Source of the DNA: Schizochytrium sp. CCTCC M209059
Taxonomy: Eukaryota > Sar > Bigyra > Thraustochytrida > Thraustochytriidae
Direction: 5' to 3'
Assembly (NCBI GenBank): GCA_000818945.1
Contig: KN805395.1
Coordinates: 108,749-172,748, forward strand
DNA: 64,000 bases
Position 1 is the first letter of the stretch, and every line of letters begins with the position of its first letter. This document shows, piece after piece, positions 18,285-30,200 of this stretch. The notes below the pieces were generated by a model. It saw only the letters and a program-made list of their open reading frames with translations, ran no database searches and was not told the origin of the DNA. A program made the translations under genes and the position numbers.

Positions 18285-20039
18285 ATGCCGAGCGCTGCGG
18301 CCCTCAAGCGGTCGGTGCAGCGCGAGTTCCGTCTGAGTGGTCTCACTGTTCGACCGGAAGCCGTACACGCGCTGGAATCTGTCCTACGGCGCGAGGAGAA
18401 TGCCAAAGAGTCCCTCCGCATCATCATGGACGCCATCAAGGCTCGCAGCAAAGCAGGTCAACCTGTGGACCGCGATCTCGTGAGGGAAGTCGTACGCGAA
18501 CTCTCGCAGGAAGACGCCGAAATGGAGCAGTCTAATCTCGAGGTTGTCGACGCCTTTGACATGCCCAAATTTCGATGGAATACCACGCGTCGCGTCTTCT
18601 ACGAAGCGCCTGCCGAGGTCAGCGCCAAGGCGCACATTGCTGCGCTTCAAGACCGTCTCACCGTCATCAAACAGAGACTGCTACGTAACCCATCCTTTGC
18701 ACCTCCTGTCGCCGGTGTTGCCGTTCTTGGTTCTCAAGCCACGCCAGACCGCCAAGGCGGCGAAACGGGCCCCCAACAACGTCGTCGGCATCGCGTGCAA
18801 GCCGATGCTCGTCATCCTGGGGGAAACAGCGACGGCAGCCACATCCAGCTTACACAGATTGAAAGCCTTGCCGCGTCGGCAGGAACCGAGAGCTGCGTGC
18901 TAGGCATGCTGACGCGCAATAGCGATGGAAGACTTTGCCTCGAAGATGCAAATGGCAAGGTCGAGCTGGACGTCTCAGACGCCAGCACGGGCGCCGGTCT
19001 CCTCACCGAGGGCAGCATCGTTCTCGTTGAGGGCGAGCTTCAGGACGGGGTGCTCGTGGCGGACAATATTATGTCTCCGCCCATGGAGGAGCGTCAAGCT
19101 TCCATGGCTGCGCACGGGAACCTCGACTTTGTACGGGGAGGCGATCCGCATTCCGAAAGCGCATTGGAAAGCATGGTTCGTTTGGAGGCTGCCCGCGAGG
19201 ATGCCGCCTTTGTAATCGTGTCAGAAGTCCATCTCGACGATCCAACCGTCTTGGCCAACTTGCGTCGCATGCTGCAAACCTACGAGGAGCTTGACGACGA
19301 GGACTTGCCCACGCTATTTGCCCTCATGGGGAACTTTTGCTCGCTTCCGTTCGGCGAAGGAGATGGCCAGTGCGGCGCCAAAGGATACAAGGCACTTATG
19401 CGCACACTCGGGGGTTTATTGGCCGAGGCACCACGCCTCTTGAGCCATGCTACTTTTGTCATCATACCGGGACCGCGCGACCCGGTTGCTAATGCGGGTA
19501 GCCTTCCACAGCATGCTCTTCCCACCTTTTTTTCCCGAGAACTTCTCGAAGCAATGGCTACCTCGGCAGGTGGGCAGCCACGAGTCCGATTTGGCACCAA
19601 CCCATGCCGCGTCATGTATCTCACGCAAGAGATTGTACTTTTCCGGGAGGAAATGCTTCGTAAAATGCGTCGGTTCTGTGTTCGAAAGCCTGACGAGTCG
19701 CAGAGACCCATGGTGGAGCACCAGGCCCGGACCTTTTTGCAGCAGGCTCATCTCTGTCCCCTTCCAGTACAGGCGAGACCCATCCTTCATGCCTATGACC
19801 ATGCCCTCCGTCTCTATCCGGCGCCCACCACTCTTGTCGTTGCAGAGACCTCGGCGCAGGCGGTCACCAAGTACGAAGGCACAACAGTTTTAAATCCTGG
19901 ATCCTTTGCTCTCGACTCCTCCTTCGTCTTCTACTCTCCCTCGAGCAAATCTGCACAGTTTTCAAGAGTTCAGGATGTTGTTCCTGACGTCGACGAAGTC
20001 CAAGGCGAAGGCGACAATGCAATGGAGCAAGACGCATAA
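18285..20039 (+). CDS. POLE2: DNA polymerase epsilon subunit B
   Basis: A 584-residue protein matching the non-catalytic B subunit of replicative DNA polymerase epsilon (Dpb2 in yeast, about 690 residues; POLE2 in humans, about 527). It has the N-terminal helical domain (REFRLSGLTVRPEAVHALESVL...VREVVRELS), the DAFDMPKFRWNTTRRVFYEA linker, an OB-like region (about 195-260, CVLGML...GSIVLVEGEL) and an inactivated calcineurin-like phosphoesterase domain. That domain starts FVIVSEVHLDDP and continues through LMGNFCS, FVIIPGPRDP and LNPGSF. The metal ligands of active phosphoesterases are replaced, as is normal for B subunits. It acts at the replication fork on the leading strand. The start ATG is the first in frame. 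Confidence 0.93.
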   Translation: MPSAAALKRSVQREFRLSGLTVRPEAVHALESVLRREENAKESLRIIMDAIKARSKAGQPVDRDLVREVVRELSQEDAEMEQSNLEVVDAFDMPKFRWNTTRRVFYEAPAEVSAKAHIAALQDRLTVIKQRLLRNPSFAPPVAGVAVLGSQATPDRQGGETGPQQRRRHRVQADARHPGGNSDGSHIQLTQIESLAASAGTESCVLGMLTRNSDGRLCLEDANGKVELDVSDASTGAGLLTEGSIVLVEGELQDGVLVADNIMSPPMEERQASMAAHGNLDFVRGGDPHSESALESMVRLEAAREDAAFVIVSEVHLDDPTVLANLRRMLQTYEELDDEDLPTLFALMGNFCSLPFGEGDGQCGAKGYKALMRTLGGLLAEAPRLLSHATFVIIPGPRDPVANAGSLPQHALPTFFSRELLEAMATSAGGQPRVRFGTNPCRVMYLTQEIVLFREEMLRKMRRFCVRKPDESQRPMVEHQARTFLQQAHLCPLPVQARPILHAYDHALRLYPAPTTLVVAETSAQAVTKYEGTTVLNPGSFALDSSFVFYSPSSKSAQFSRVQDVVPDVDEVQGEGDNAMEQDA

Positions 20040-20433
20040 AGTGGCAACGTGCTTTTTTTTTTGTCTCTACCATCGAACGAAACCCTCCGGTGTGAAGATT
20101 GATGATAAAGCTATTTCATCTTCTCTTCTCAACGAAGGCCTCAATGCATGAACCTAACAACAAAAACCAATGAATGTATCAGTCGAAGCGTGATCGCCCA
20201 GCGTCTCAGACACCGAAGCGGATGAACGAATTATATCAGAATTTTCTTCATATCATGAATACCACCTACCATCATCCGCAGCAAAGCAGAGAGTCTCTCC
20301 TCTACTTTTTTCACATTTTAATTCCCAAACCTTTTCTTCGGTTGGTCGATTACGTTTTGCTCTTGAGCGCACAGTCGCTGCGTGTTGTCGAACTTAATTC
20401 ATTCTCGAAAGAAAAGAAAGTGATCCTATCCTT
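20040..20433. other. Convergent intergenic region, POLE2 / channel
   Basis: A 394-bp AT-richer spacer shared by two 3' ends. No gene or repeat of note. Confidence 0.6.
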
Positions 20434-23199
20434 TTATGACTCAGTTTCGTGCTCATTGCTGAGTGCTGACTGACTTGACTGCTCATAGGACTTTGAGCGT
20501 TCCTCGCGAGCGAGCGCGCGCGCCTTTTGGATATCACCGGTACCTCCCGTTCTTTCTAAGAATTCGTCCTGAAAAACGACCATGAACTCGATGAATTCGG
20601 CAAAGTCAAGTTCACCACTGTTGTCGTCATCAACTTGTGCAACCAGCTCTCGAATCTGAGCCTTAGTGAAGACGTCGCCAATTGCGATGAATCCAATCGC
20701 GAGTTCCTCTTCGTCAATCGAGCCGCCCCCATCATAGTCGATGGTACTAAAAATATCGTGAAAGAGCGAGACTGTCTCCTTTGCGAGATTGTTTTCCTCG
20801 GCAATTTTGTTGGCGCGCTTCATGACGGCCTTGACCTCGTCCTGATTTGCGGACGCTTCCTCCATGCTCATCGTCACCACACCAATAAAAAGGGTCATGA
20901 GGACGAGTCCACCAATGAGGGTAAAAAGAATATAGTACAGTGCCGCTACGACACCAAGGGCCTGAGGGGACGTGCAAAGCTCCTCCATTCCGTCGTAGCC
21001 GTATTGATTGCAGCCATACATGGAAATGTAGGCAAGATCAGACCAATCCTCGAGCGTTGCGCTTCGAAAGAGTGTCATGAGCGCCACGTGCAATGAACCA
21101 AAATGCCATGGGTCATTTTCCGCAAAGAGAATCTGGCCAGCAATGGCGAATATGTAAAACACCATGAAGAGAATGAGTGCAATGTAGCTAATCGAGCTCA
21201 CACCATTGATCAGCGCAACGACGATGATCTGGAGGTCCGGAAGAGCCTGAAGTAGCTTGAGGACGCGGAGAAGCCTCAGCAGACGTAAAATCGTAAGGGT
21301 GCTTCCCGAACCGGGGATGAGGCTCCCCACGACCACGACGTAGTCAAAGACGTTCCAGCCTTTCACGCCACGATGGTAAAAAAAGTGCCAGGGCTTGAAC
21401 CTGCACGCGAGCGTCTTGAGCACAATTTCCGCTCCGAAAATACCGAGAATGACCCCATCTACGATTTGGAGCCCAAAGGAGTTCTCGAATTCCGGAAAGG
21501 TCGAAAATCCGATTTGCGCACCAGCACAGACGATGATAAAGGTAACAAAGTTTGTGAAGCGTGTACTGCTGACGACTTCCTCGCATGCATCTGAAAAGGC
21601 AACAAATCGGGCCCGAAGGGGATGCGATGAATATTTATCATCGATCTCGGTCTCCTTGGTCAGTTTACTATCCTCAATACCGACAGCGCGCAAAATGAGC
21701 GACCGCAAATGAGTGATCTCCGAGTCATCAAAGACGTCCGTATCCTGAGCGGTCATGAAGAATGATTGCGACAACGACGGCAGTTTCGACATGAAGCTGC
21801 GACGTCGACCGTCTCTATGATGATTTGATGCAGCCTCTGCCAAGGCGTTTTGTGAATTTTCGGCGGAGGTACTCGAATTTAAGGGAAGAACCTTTGTTGC
21901 GCTAGCCAGACCGTTCCCGGCGGACTTTTGTCGAAGCACATGCGAGACGTGCCTTGTAAGAGTTAAAGCCCCGGAAGCAATTTTCACTGGAGACGACGCT
22001 CCATCAAGTAGCAAACTGGACGAGCGTTCCGTGGGCGAGCGATTGAGAGCCCGTTCGCGTGCCTTGGCAAGCGCTTGCTGCCGATGAAGCGCCTCCTTTT
22101 CCTCCTTGAGGTCCTCCATGCTTTTGGTCATGCTCATCGTCACAGCACCGACAAAGAGACTGAGCATGACAAGCGAAGAGACAAAGACAAAGCTAATAAA
22201 GTAGAGGACCGAAAAGAGTTCCTGGGATTTGGGGTTCGCGCATGCCCAGAGCTCTCCGGCGCGACCTGCGCTTGCAGGATCGAGTGACACGTCATCTTTG
22301 TAAATGGCTCCAGGATACGTCCTACATGAGTAGTAGTTGGTGTAGAGGACGTCTGTCCAGTCCTCGAATGTGGAGAGCCGCCACAGCGTAAACATGGCAC
22401 GCCAAATGTCTCCAAACTCGAAAGGGTCATTCTCGGCAAAAAGATAGTACCCCAACACGGCATACATGTAAAAAATGAGGAGAAGGAGCACGAGAATGTA
22501 CATGATTGCTCGCATTCCGCCAATGAGACCCATGACAATCATGTACAGCTGGGGTATGCGCTTGACAAGCTTGATGAGTCGCATCAGGCGCACGAGTCGA
22601 AGCAAACCAATCGAAGAGCCCCAATTGAAGATGGGCAGCGAGAGAAATACAATTGTGAAATCGAATACATTCCACTTCCACTCGGTGCCTGTAAAATAGT
22701 TCCATGGCTTGCGATGCTCTGCCACGATTTTGACGAGACACTCAGCAATGAAGACTGACAGAACGAACTTGTCAGTGATCAGTACTACAGCGTTTTTTTC
22801 CATGGCTGGGTAGCTTTGAAGGCCGACCAGGACGCCCGCAATGAGAATCACAAAAATGACGAAACCATTAAAGGTGTCATTTTCAGTGAGATGTTTGCAT
22901 ATGAAAGAGACGCGTCCAAAAGCCCCCAAAGATTCATATTCGATGGAGGGCGTGCCCTGTGCTGCGCTGTCGACAGCAAGCTGCTCTGAATCTCCCTTGT
23001 TGAGACGCGCCATTGGGTCCTCGTCGACGTTTTCCTCCGCGTAGCCAGCAAGTTGAGTTGCCTCAACCTCCAGGCCGGGCTCAAGACCCATGCGCTCTTT
23101 GCGGATGCGTCGTGCATTGCGACGAGCTTCCTTATCGGCCTCCTTTTGCTTTCGTCGCGCATTGCGCTGCGCGGCAGCAATCGCCGCTGCAGATGCCAT
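20434..23199 (-). CDS. Two-repeat voltage-gated cation channel with C-terminal EF hands
   Basis: A 921-residue membrane protein with two six-helix ion-transport repeats. Repeat I spans about residues 110-380, repeat II about 555-790. S4 voltage sensors are regular Arg/Lys arrays (LLRLVRLMRLIKLVKRI and ILRLLRLLRVLKLLQAL). Pore loops are LSTFEDWTD with E279-D280-W281, and SATLEDWSD with E717-D718-W719. The tail carries two canonical EF-hand loops, D821-YDGGGSIDEE-E832 and D857-DDNSGELDFA-E868. Two-pore channels also have two repeats, but plant TPC1 has its EF hands between the repeats; here they are C-terminal. The glutamate/aspartate filters resemble Na+/Ca2+-conducting protist and CatSper-type pores. 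A Ca2+-modulated channel is likely; ion selectivity is uncertain. The N-terminus is basic and cytosolic. Confidence 0.9.
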   Translation of the reverse strand: MASAAAIAAAQRNARRKQKEADKEARRNARRIRKERMGLEPGLEVEATQLAGYAEENVDEDPMARLNKGDSEQLAVDSAAQGTPSIEYESLGAFGRVSFICKHLTENDTFNGFVIFVILIAGVLVGLQSYPAMEKNAVVLITDKFVLSVFIAECLVKIVAEHRKPWNYFTGTEWKWNVFDFTIVFLSLPIFNWGSSIGLLRLVRLMRLIKLVKRIPQLYMIVMGLIGGMRAIMYILVLLLLIFYMYAVLGYYLFAENDPFEFGDIWRAMFTLWRLSTFEDWTDVLYTNYYSCRTYPGAIYKDDVSLDPASAGRAGELWACANPKSQELFSVLYFISFVFVSSLVMLSLFVGAVTMSMTKSMEDLKEEKEALHRQQALAKARERALNRSPTERSSSLLLDGASSPVKIASGALTLTRHVSHVLRQKSAGNGLASATKVLPLNSSTSAENSQNALAEAASNHHRDGRRRSFMSKLPSLSQSFFMTAQDTDVFDDSEITHLRSLILRAVGIEDSKLTKETEIDDKYSSHPLRARFVAFSDACEEVVSSTRFTNFVTFIIVCAGAQIGFSTFPEFENSFGLQIVDGVILGIFGAEIVLKTLACRFKPWHFFYHRGVKGWNVFDYVVVVGSLIPGSGSTLTILRLLRLLRVLKLLQALPDLQIIVVALINGVSSISYIALILFMVFYIFAIAGQILFAENDPWHFGSLHVALMTLFRSATLEDWSDLAYISMYGCNQYGYDGMEELCTSPQALGVVAALYYILFTLIGGLVLMTLFIGVVTMSMEEASANQDEVKAVMKRANKIAEENNLAKETVSLFHDIFSTIDYDGGGSIDEEELAIGFIAIGDVFTKAQIRELVAQVDDDNSGELDFAEFIEFMVVFQDEFLERTGGTGDIQKARALAREERSKSYEQSSQSALSNEHETES

Positions 23200-24299
23200 G
23201 CTGCGAGGATGATTGTGCGATAATCAGTTAAGAAGAAAGACAACCTTCGCGTTGCTTGGCCAGGCCGAGGTTCGGGCCGGGGCCCGAGCCTGGCCTCGCC
23301 TTGCCTCGCTTTTGCCGGTCCTTGTGGCGACTGCCGTGCACGCCTCCGCGCTCCCACCCGGGGGAGAACACGGCGCGGCGCGACGCAACAAGCAATGTTG
23401 CGCAATCGCGGACGGAGACAATGAGACTCCTCGCTGGTTTGTTGCTGCTAATGCCGTAGCGAAGCTCGGGCCGTCAGACTGGGGGTTGAACGTCAGCTAC
23501 TACCGACTATGTAAACTATATGTTTGATGCAAGGGAGTAGCCACTTTTCCCGTCCGTGTTGTACTGGTGGGTTTACCGATCGAGTCAGCACGGAAGGGCC
23601 CGGGAAAACATGGGGGTGGGAAGGGTGGCCAAGGCGAGAAGGGGCGAGATCCTAGCTTTGTGCGCTCTGTAGACCTAGCTTTTGCAAGGCTTTCTTATCA
23701 CTTTACCGCTCGTTGCTTCCTACCCTAGCTAAACCGTCTCGAGCTGTGAGGGGTCACCGGTCACTGTATTGAGCTCGTCCTCGGCAATCTACTAGGATTT
23801 ATAAATAAGAGTATAGGGTCGTCGCGCACACGCACGCTCCCCGTGACGCGTCTTTGATCGTTTTAATTGCCAGTTTCTTCGGACGCAAAGCGTCGAGATT
23901 CGCGGCAAGAAGCAATACACGCAAGCAAGAAGTGGTGCTCCTCTTGTGTCCGTTACGATTATTTGGGTTTCGCAAATGGTTTCGCATCGTTCCAGAATAC
24001 ATCCGTTGAATATTAATTGCAGCGATCATGAGGCGAAGTTCATCAATAAGCGGTCGGCCAGGCTTTGCATGAGCAAGCAGCACAGGCAAGACCCCAACGA
24101 ATAAACGAACAAGGCAGGGTTTTCTCCCTCTTGATGGAGAAAGGCGCTACACTGTTCGAGTACCCGTTTGTTACTTTGGGGGGGGGGGGGAGCAGCGAGC
24201 GGACGCGCCCGAGGCGTTGGGCAGAATTGGGACGAAGACCTTTTCTTCTAAGCTTTCTTTACCCATACAGCTGACACCGCTGGTCGCACGAGCGAGGAG
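23200..24299. promoter_or_regulatory. Divergent promoter region, channel / EF-hand-WD40 gene
   Basis: A 1.1-kb region between divergent start codons. GC-rich next to the channel start, AT-richer in the middle, with a run of 13 G at 24178-24190 about 110 bp before the WD40 start. No gene could be supported in it. Confidence 0.5.
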
Positions 24300-27200
24300 A
24301 TGGGCCTCGTGGTCGCGCGCGAGGCTGCGAGCGCCGGGGACCACGGCGGAGGTGCCAAGGCTGTGAGACAGGAGAGCAAAGCTTGCGTGCTGGAGTCCAA
24401 GCCATGGTGCACATGTCTTGCGGGAATGGGCTCCAAGGCCATGTGGAGCCTCGTGGAGCGACACCGCGGCCTAGACTTTGCACTCGATGCGAATGACTGT
24501 CTACGACTACTCGGCACATCAAAAGCGTGCGGCGAGCTGTGCCCGTGCGCCAAAACAGATGACATGCTGTCCACGGTGGACTGCTTGCAGCTCGTAGGAG
24601 CCGCCGTGTGCTTTAGCTCGACGAGTCGCAAGACGCGACTCAAGGCGCTCTTTGAGGTGTTCGACTTTGATCGTCGTGGCTCGCTTTCGTTTGATGAGGT
24701 ATTCCTGCTTCTTGATACGTGTTGCGCAGGCATTGAACGTTTTGGTGGGGGACGCTTTATCATTCCTAGCGCCGCGGAGCTTGAGCTGGTCGCAGACATT
24801 TTGTTTGCGGCGACTCCGCACGAGCGTTTGTCGCGCGCTGGCTTTGTGAACAACTCTTGCCGCCGTGCGCGAGGCTGGCTGCAGGCCTTTGAACAACTTA
24901 CAGAGCAAGGTGGTGAGAGCATGCCATTTGTTTTTCCACGAGGTCAGGCACGAGCAATGGCACAATCACCGGCACAGCGTCTCCTTGGCGAGCCGAAAAA
25001 CGTGTGTGGTGCACGGCAGGCATTCTTTATGGCGGACGGCCAACTGGTGCGCATTGTAGGCCCAATGCTTATTGCAAGCTCTGTCCAGCCGCAAAACGAT
25101 GGGCGTGAGAATCCGAGACGCATAGGATGGTATCATGAAGGTGACATCGTGGCCCAGGCATACAGCTGGACGCACGATCTCATTGCAACCGCCTGCCAGC
25201 AGCAAGTTGTAATTTGGACGTATCCCAAACTTGAACCTCTTGCTGTTGTGGACACGGCGTTCTCCACGGTGGCCTTGAGTTGGGCAGGCAGTCATCGCGA
25301 GCTTTGCGTGGCCGACGAACGAGGCACCGCTCGCGTGTACTCTTTGGTGGATGTAACCTCACACAAAGCACGCTGCAGCAACGTTACTTTCGCAGTACCC
25401 GAGCAAAAGGACGATGCGGAGCAGGACTCCGAGTACGACATCGATAGTGAAAGCTCGGAGGAGGAGGACTCCCTCGATTCTTCGGGCAACGACGGAGACT
25501 CTGAAGAGGATCGAAGAGACTCGAGAAGACTTATTTCCAAGACGACCCGCGCCAAGAAGATGACCAGAAGGTTTGCACAAACAAAATTGGAAGCAGTCTT
25601 TCAATTACCACCAGGTTCCATCAAAGCGTTGACGCACGTCGAGGAAGATCGCATACTGGTGTGCGGACGGCAAGGCTTGGCGGAGATTCTGGATGTTGAC
25701 GGAGGCGAACAGCGATGTGTGGGCTTCGATCGAGCTCCCGAGGTTGACTTTGTTTCTGCCGCATTTCATCCGCGATCCAAGTTTGCCGTCCTCGGTGCGG
25801 ATGACGGCAAACTATACGTGGTCGAGGGATACCGCGCAACGCGCGCTGTGCAAGCCTTTGACGATAATGATGCAGTGATCGCGCTGCATGCATGTTCGCG
25901 AGGGTTCACGACGGGCTCCCCCAAGAATGGCTCGCTCAAACTCTGGAGTCTCAATGTTCAGCTCGTTGCAGAGTATGACGAGGTGACGCAAGCCCCATCG
26001 TTGGATACGGGAGCCGTGAGCGTGTGCTGGTCACTCGAGGGATCGCGCATTGCCGTCACTACACGCGCTTGCGAAGTGATGTTGGTCCATGGCGTGAGTG
26101 GGAGCGTGCTTGGCGAAGGCGGAGTATCGTGCGGTCACCCTGGGATGGAGAGGCAGTTCTGGTTGCCAGAGTCCCGACTATTGACGACGGGCAGCGACGG
26201 AACTCTACGTTTATGGGACATGGAGGGAGTTGGACACTTGTGCTCGACGTGCATGGTGGATCGCAAGGTTCTTGTTATGACTGGTCGCGATGTCGTGAAG
26301 CCCAAGGTAATGACGCTCGTTGCACTCGGCCACGAGGACGGTCTTTCTATAGTAGCGCGAGATGACGATGCAATGGTGTGGAGAGAAACCTTTACCGTGA
26401 GCGAAGAAGGCTTCGCGGCACGTTTGCTCGCTTGGTCGCCCTGTGGGCAGTATCTCTTTGCGGAGGATCGCGTTTACGATGTATGGGCGTGCGAGGAGTT
26501 TTGTCGACTCCCGGAACGGGTCCCAATTGTGAAGCCGCAATTCTGGCCAGCGCAAGGCAAAGGAGCATGGCATGTCTCGTTTGACGCGGACAATGCTTTC
26601 GAGGCCTCGCGCAAGTCTGTTTTGCGCAAAAAAGGTTTGCGTCGCATCAAACTCGCAGTGCACGCTGAGGAAGACGCGATGGGGGTAGACGAGCCCGCGC
26701 CGGTGCACCTTGTGGCCAGCGAGGATGACTCGGGGTGTTTTTACTCGACTGCACTGACGGAAGAAGAGGTCATTCTACGCAGTTGTACCGAGGAATTCAC
26801 GTTTGCACTGCGTGGAAGAGACGAGGCCCCCAAAGCTTTTGCATTTTTCAAACGCCACGACGCTGACGAGTCAGAGGACAAGAACAGCAAGGAGGAAGGC
26901 AAGAAGAAGGACAAGAGTGATGGTGCCAGCGAAGAAGAAGAAGAAGAAGAAGACGACGGCGACGACGAAGAAAAAAAGGAAGATGCAGCATCCCGGTCAA
27001 CTTCTCGTGCAGAGGATCTAAAGATGGTTACACCAGAACTCGTTCACTACGATCGCACCGTTCAAGGCTGCAAAGGCGCCAGAGGTGAGTGCATTGCAAG
27101 TATTGGTGATAAGGGAGTGGTTGCCTACGCTGCTTTGGATACGGTAGTGGTTGCGGCCTCTCGTGATGGCGCAGCGCGATATCTGCGAATGTTCGCTCAA

Positions 27201-30200
27201 GTCGTTTGCGTGCGTTCGTGCCCTGTATCAGAAGATGCTAGCTTTTGGTGGCTCGTGGCGTGCGATACGTTGTGTGTTTCGGTATGGCGAATAAACGTCA
27301 GCGAGGGTGCCTTAGCGTCTAGCGGGGGTTGTGCGCTTTGGGCGCGCATACGACTGGAAGGCGCAAGTGAGGTTGATGTGTCAAGTTCTGGCACTGTTGC
27401 AGCTGTAGGGGGCGATCATCACGTTCAGGTATGGCGCTTGCAAGTTGACAAAAAGTACTCTAGCGGCGAAGGCCTGTTTGCGTCCTCGAGTCCCATCGCA
27501 CGTTTCCCTCTTGTGGGCACGAAGAGTCGAATCAGCGTATTGCATGTTTCTGGAGCATTGGTCTACGTTGCCGAACTAGATGTTGAGTCAGGTCACATCT
27601 GGGTCCACGAGACGGAGGGTCGCAAGTATCGGCGACGACGTGCTACAGAAACGTCCGAGGTGACGTGTTTGTGGCGAGACTGGTGCGGTGATCGCAGTGG
27701 TTCGCTTTGGCGAGTTGACGGTGCGCAAGCAAAGCTTTTTCTGCTGGAGAGCAAAGTACACGAAGGGACGGGTGTTGCACTGCTTCGCGACGGCGTCTCT
27801 GTGAGCGAGAACGGTGTCGTGCGGTTGTGGACGGAAAAGGGCGTTCTCGAGAACGTTGTAGCGAGCGAGGTCATCCCAGGTTCCATTCATGGGGTATGTC
27901 GCGGGGCTATCGTGGTGGACGGGCATCGTGTTATAAGCCTCAGGAGCACGAATGTCGAGATTGCTTCGGCGCACAAGAAGATTCTGAGTCTTTGTCGATC
28001 CCGAAGTGGACTATGGGCAAGCATTGGGGAGATCGATGCCTCTGTATGTCTCTGGACACGAAAGCTGAGCTTGGTAAATGAGGTGAACTTGGACCCCAAG
28101 GGCCCGTCGAAGTGCACGTGTGTAGCCTTTTCGCAAGACAGCGACTTGGTGGCGGTGGGAACGGACACAGGCAAGGTTTACATTCGCAGCGTCTCGAGCA
28201 AGCTTTGTGAGGACACGAAGACGCTCGCAAGTGGTGCTGCTGCCGCTGGTCCAGAAGCGAGTGCTACTGCAGTACAGTGCCTTGCCTGGAGCCCCGCAAG
28301 CACCGATAGCGAGTCTTTTCGGCTCGTGGTTGGACTTGAGGACGGTACGATGGTATTCTATGACCACAGGTTTGGGCAGGTGCGCAAGCCGCTGGCGCCA
28401 AGAGGCGCAGCGTGGAGATGGCCCCCGCGGCAAGTTGAGTTTGCGGATGATTGTGAGATTGTGCGCATGCTGGATGCAGATGGCAAGGCTTGCTTTGCAG
28501 ATTCTGTGTCTGCGAACCCGATCCCCGAGGAAACACTGGACAAGGTTTGGATCGCTCCCGAGTCGGTTGCCGGCGTAGACGCGCACGTCTCAGTGCTACG
28601 ACGCGGGTTTCCGGAGATGAGCCTGGAGGAAAAGGTTGAATTTGCTTCGGATGCCGTGGGAGCCTTGCAGGCGCGCGGCCGGCGCAGCGTGGTGGGCGTC
28701 ACACACAGTATGCCGCGCCAGTTCAATGCGCGCGGCGAGCTCTTGCGCGTAGGCGGAGATGGTGCTGTCTCTTTGGACGCGGGTTCGGGTCGGCAGCGCG
28801 CTGTGGGAGCTGCTGTGCCTGATGTGGTGGACGCTTGCGCATTTAGTGCAGATGCGCGGCTCGTGGCGCTCGTGTGCCGTGGGCCAGGACGTGTAGCATT
28901 GGTGGTGGACACGGTGACGGGCGAGACGCGCAGTGGGCCGCAGAAACTGGGTGAAAGGCTCGTTGTGGAATCGATTGCGGTCTCGGAAGGGGGCAATCTC
29001 GCCATGTTGGCTCGAAGAATGGAAAAGGAGCGCGACTGTCGGGGCGACAATGACGATGACGAGGCTGAGGAAGAGGAAGATGCGACGGGCGATGATGACT
29101 TTGAAGCCGCGCGCGGGTCGCTCGTAGCCATTTTTATCGAGGCTGACACTAGCGTGCAATTCGAGCACGTTATCCTCGAAGATGTCAGGGATCGAGACGA
29201 AGAAGTTGCAACGCGACGTGGCTGCTCCTTTTTAGACGAGCGCTCATTCATGTGCCTCGGCGTGGCGAGCGATTTGCGTGTCGCTGTTGTGCTAAGTGCT
29301 CATGAGGGCGCGCTGCGCGTATCGCGTGCCGACACATTTTTGCACGAATTAACTGTGGTATCGTGCGGTCTCGCGGGCGACGTTGGTGGCCATGTGCACT
29401 TTTTGCAAGAGATGGAGGAAAATTTGGAATTTCAAGAACTACAGCAAGAGCAAGAGCAAGAGCAAGACAGTGACGCAAAGAAGGAAGATGATGGGGAAAC
29501 AAGTGGTGCTCAGGTGCCGCACGGATATCGTGGTGAAATATGTGCACATCCAGGCGCTGCGGTGAGCGCGGTTTCACGTCAAAAGAGCTCGCAGGTTTGG
29601 GCGAGTGCAGACAGCATGTGCCGCGTACGAGTTTGGCGCAAGCGCGTCTGCATTGCAGATGTGCGCGTTGCTGAGGCTGTTAGCATGCCGGATCTGGCGG
29701 TGGACGGGGAAGGCATCCGCATCACAACATTTGCGCAACGTATCGAGTTGGAGGACCCTGACCGACCGCAGCCACTGCCGTTTTTGGGACACAGCAAACG
29801 ATGCTCGTGCGCGACGGTGTCATGGTGTGGTCGATTCGTATTCACTGCCGGCCGGGATCTCGTTATTCGGCGTTGGGATGTGAGCACAGCACAAGTCAGC
29901 GCTTCTGCAAGCTTGGACGGAATCGTGATCTCGATGGCTTATTGCGGTGCGCACGTCTATGCGATAACGGAAGACGGAGTCATCCAAGCACTGGACGCGG
30001 AGCATTTGGATCTTGCACACGAGCTCAAGCTTCCTCGCGCAAGCCTTAAGGGCGTTGTCAGCGTACCAGGCACGACATCCTCTGTCACGCTTGTTGACAT
30101 GGATGCGCAGGAGACCTTTGTGCTGCATACGGACTCGTTCAATACAGTCGGACCCTATCCATTTCCTTCGCAGGGGGCGCCAAAGGATATTTGTGTGCAG

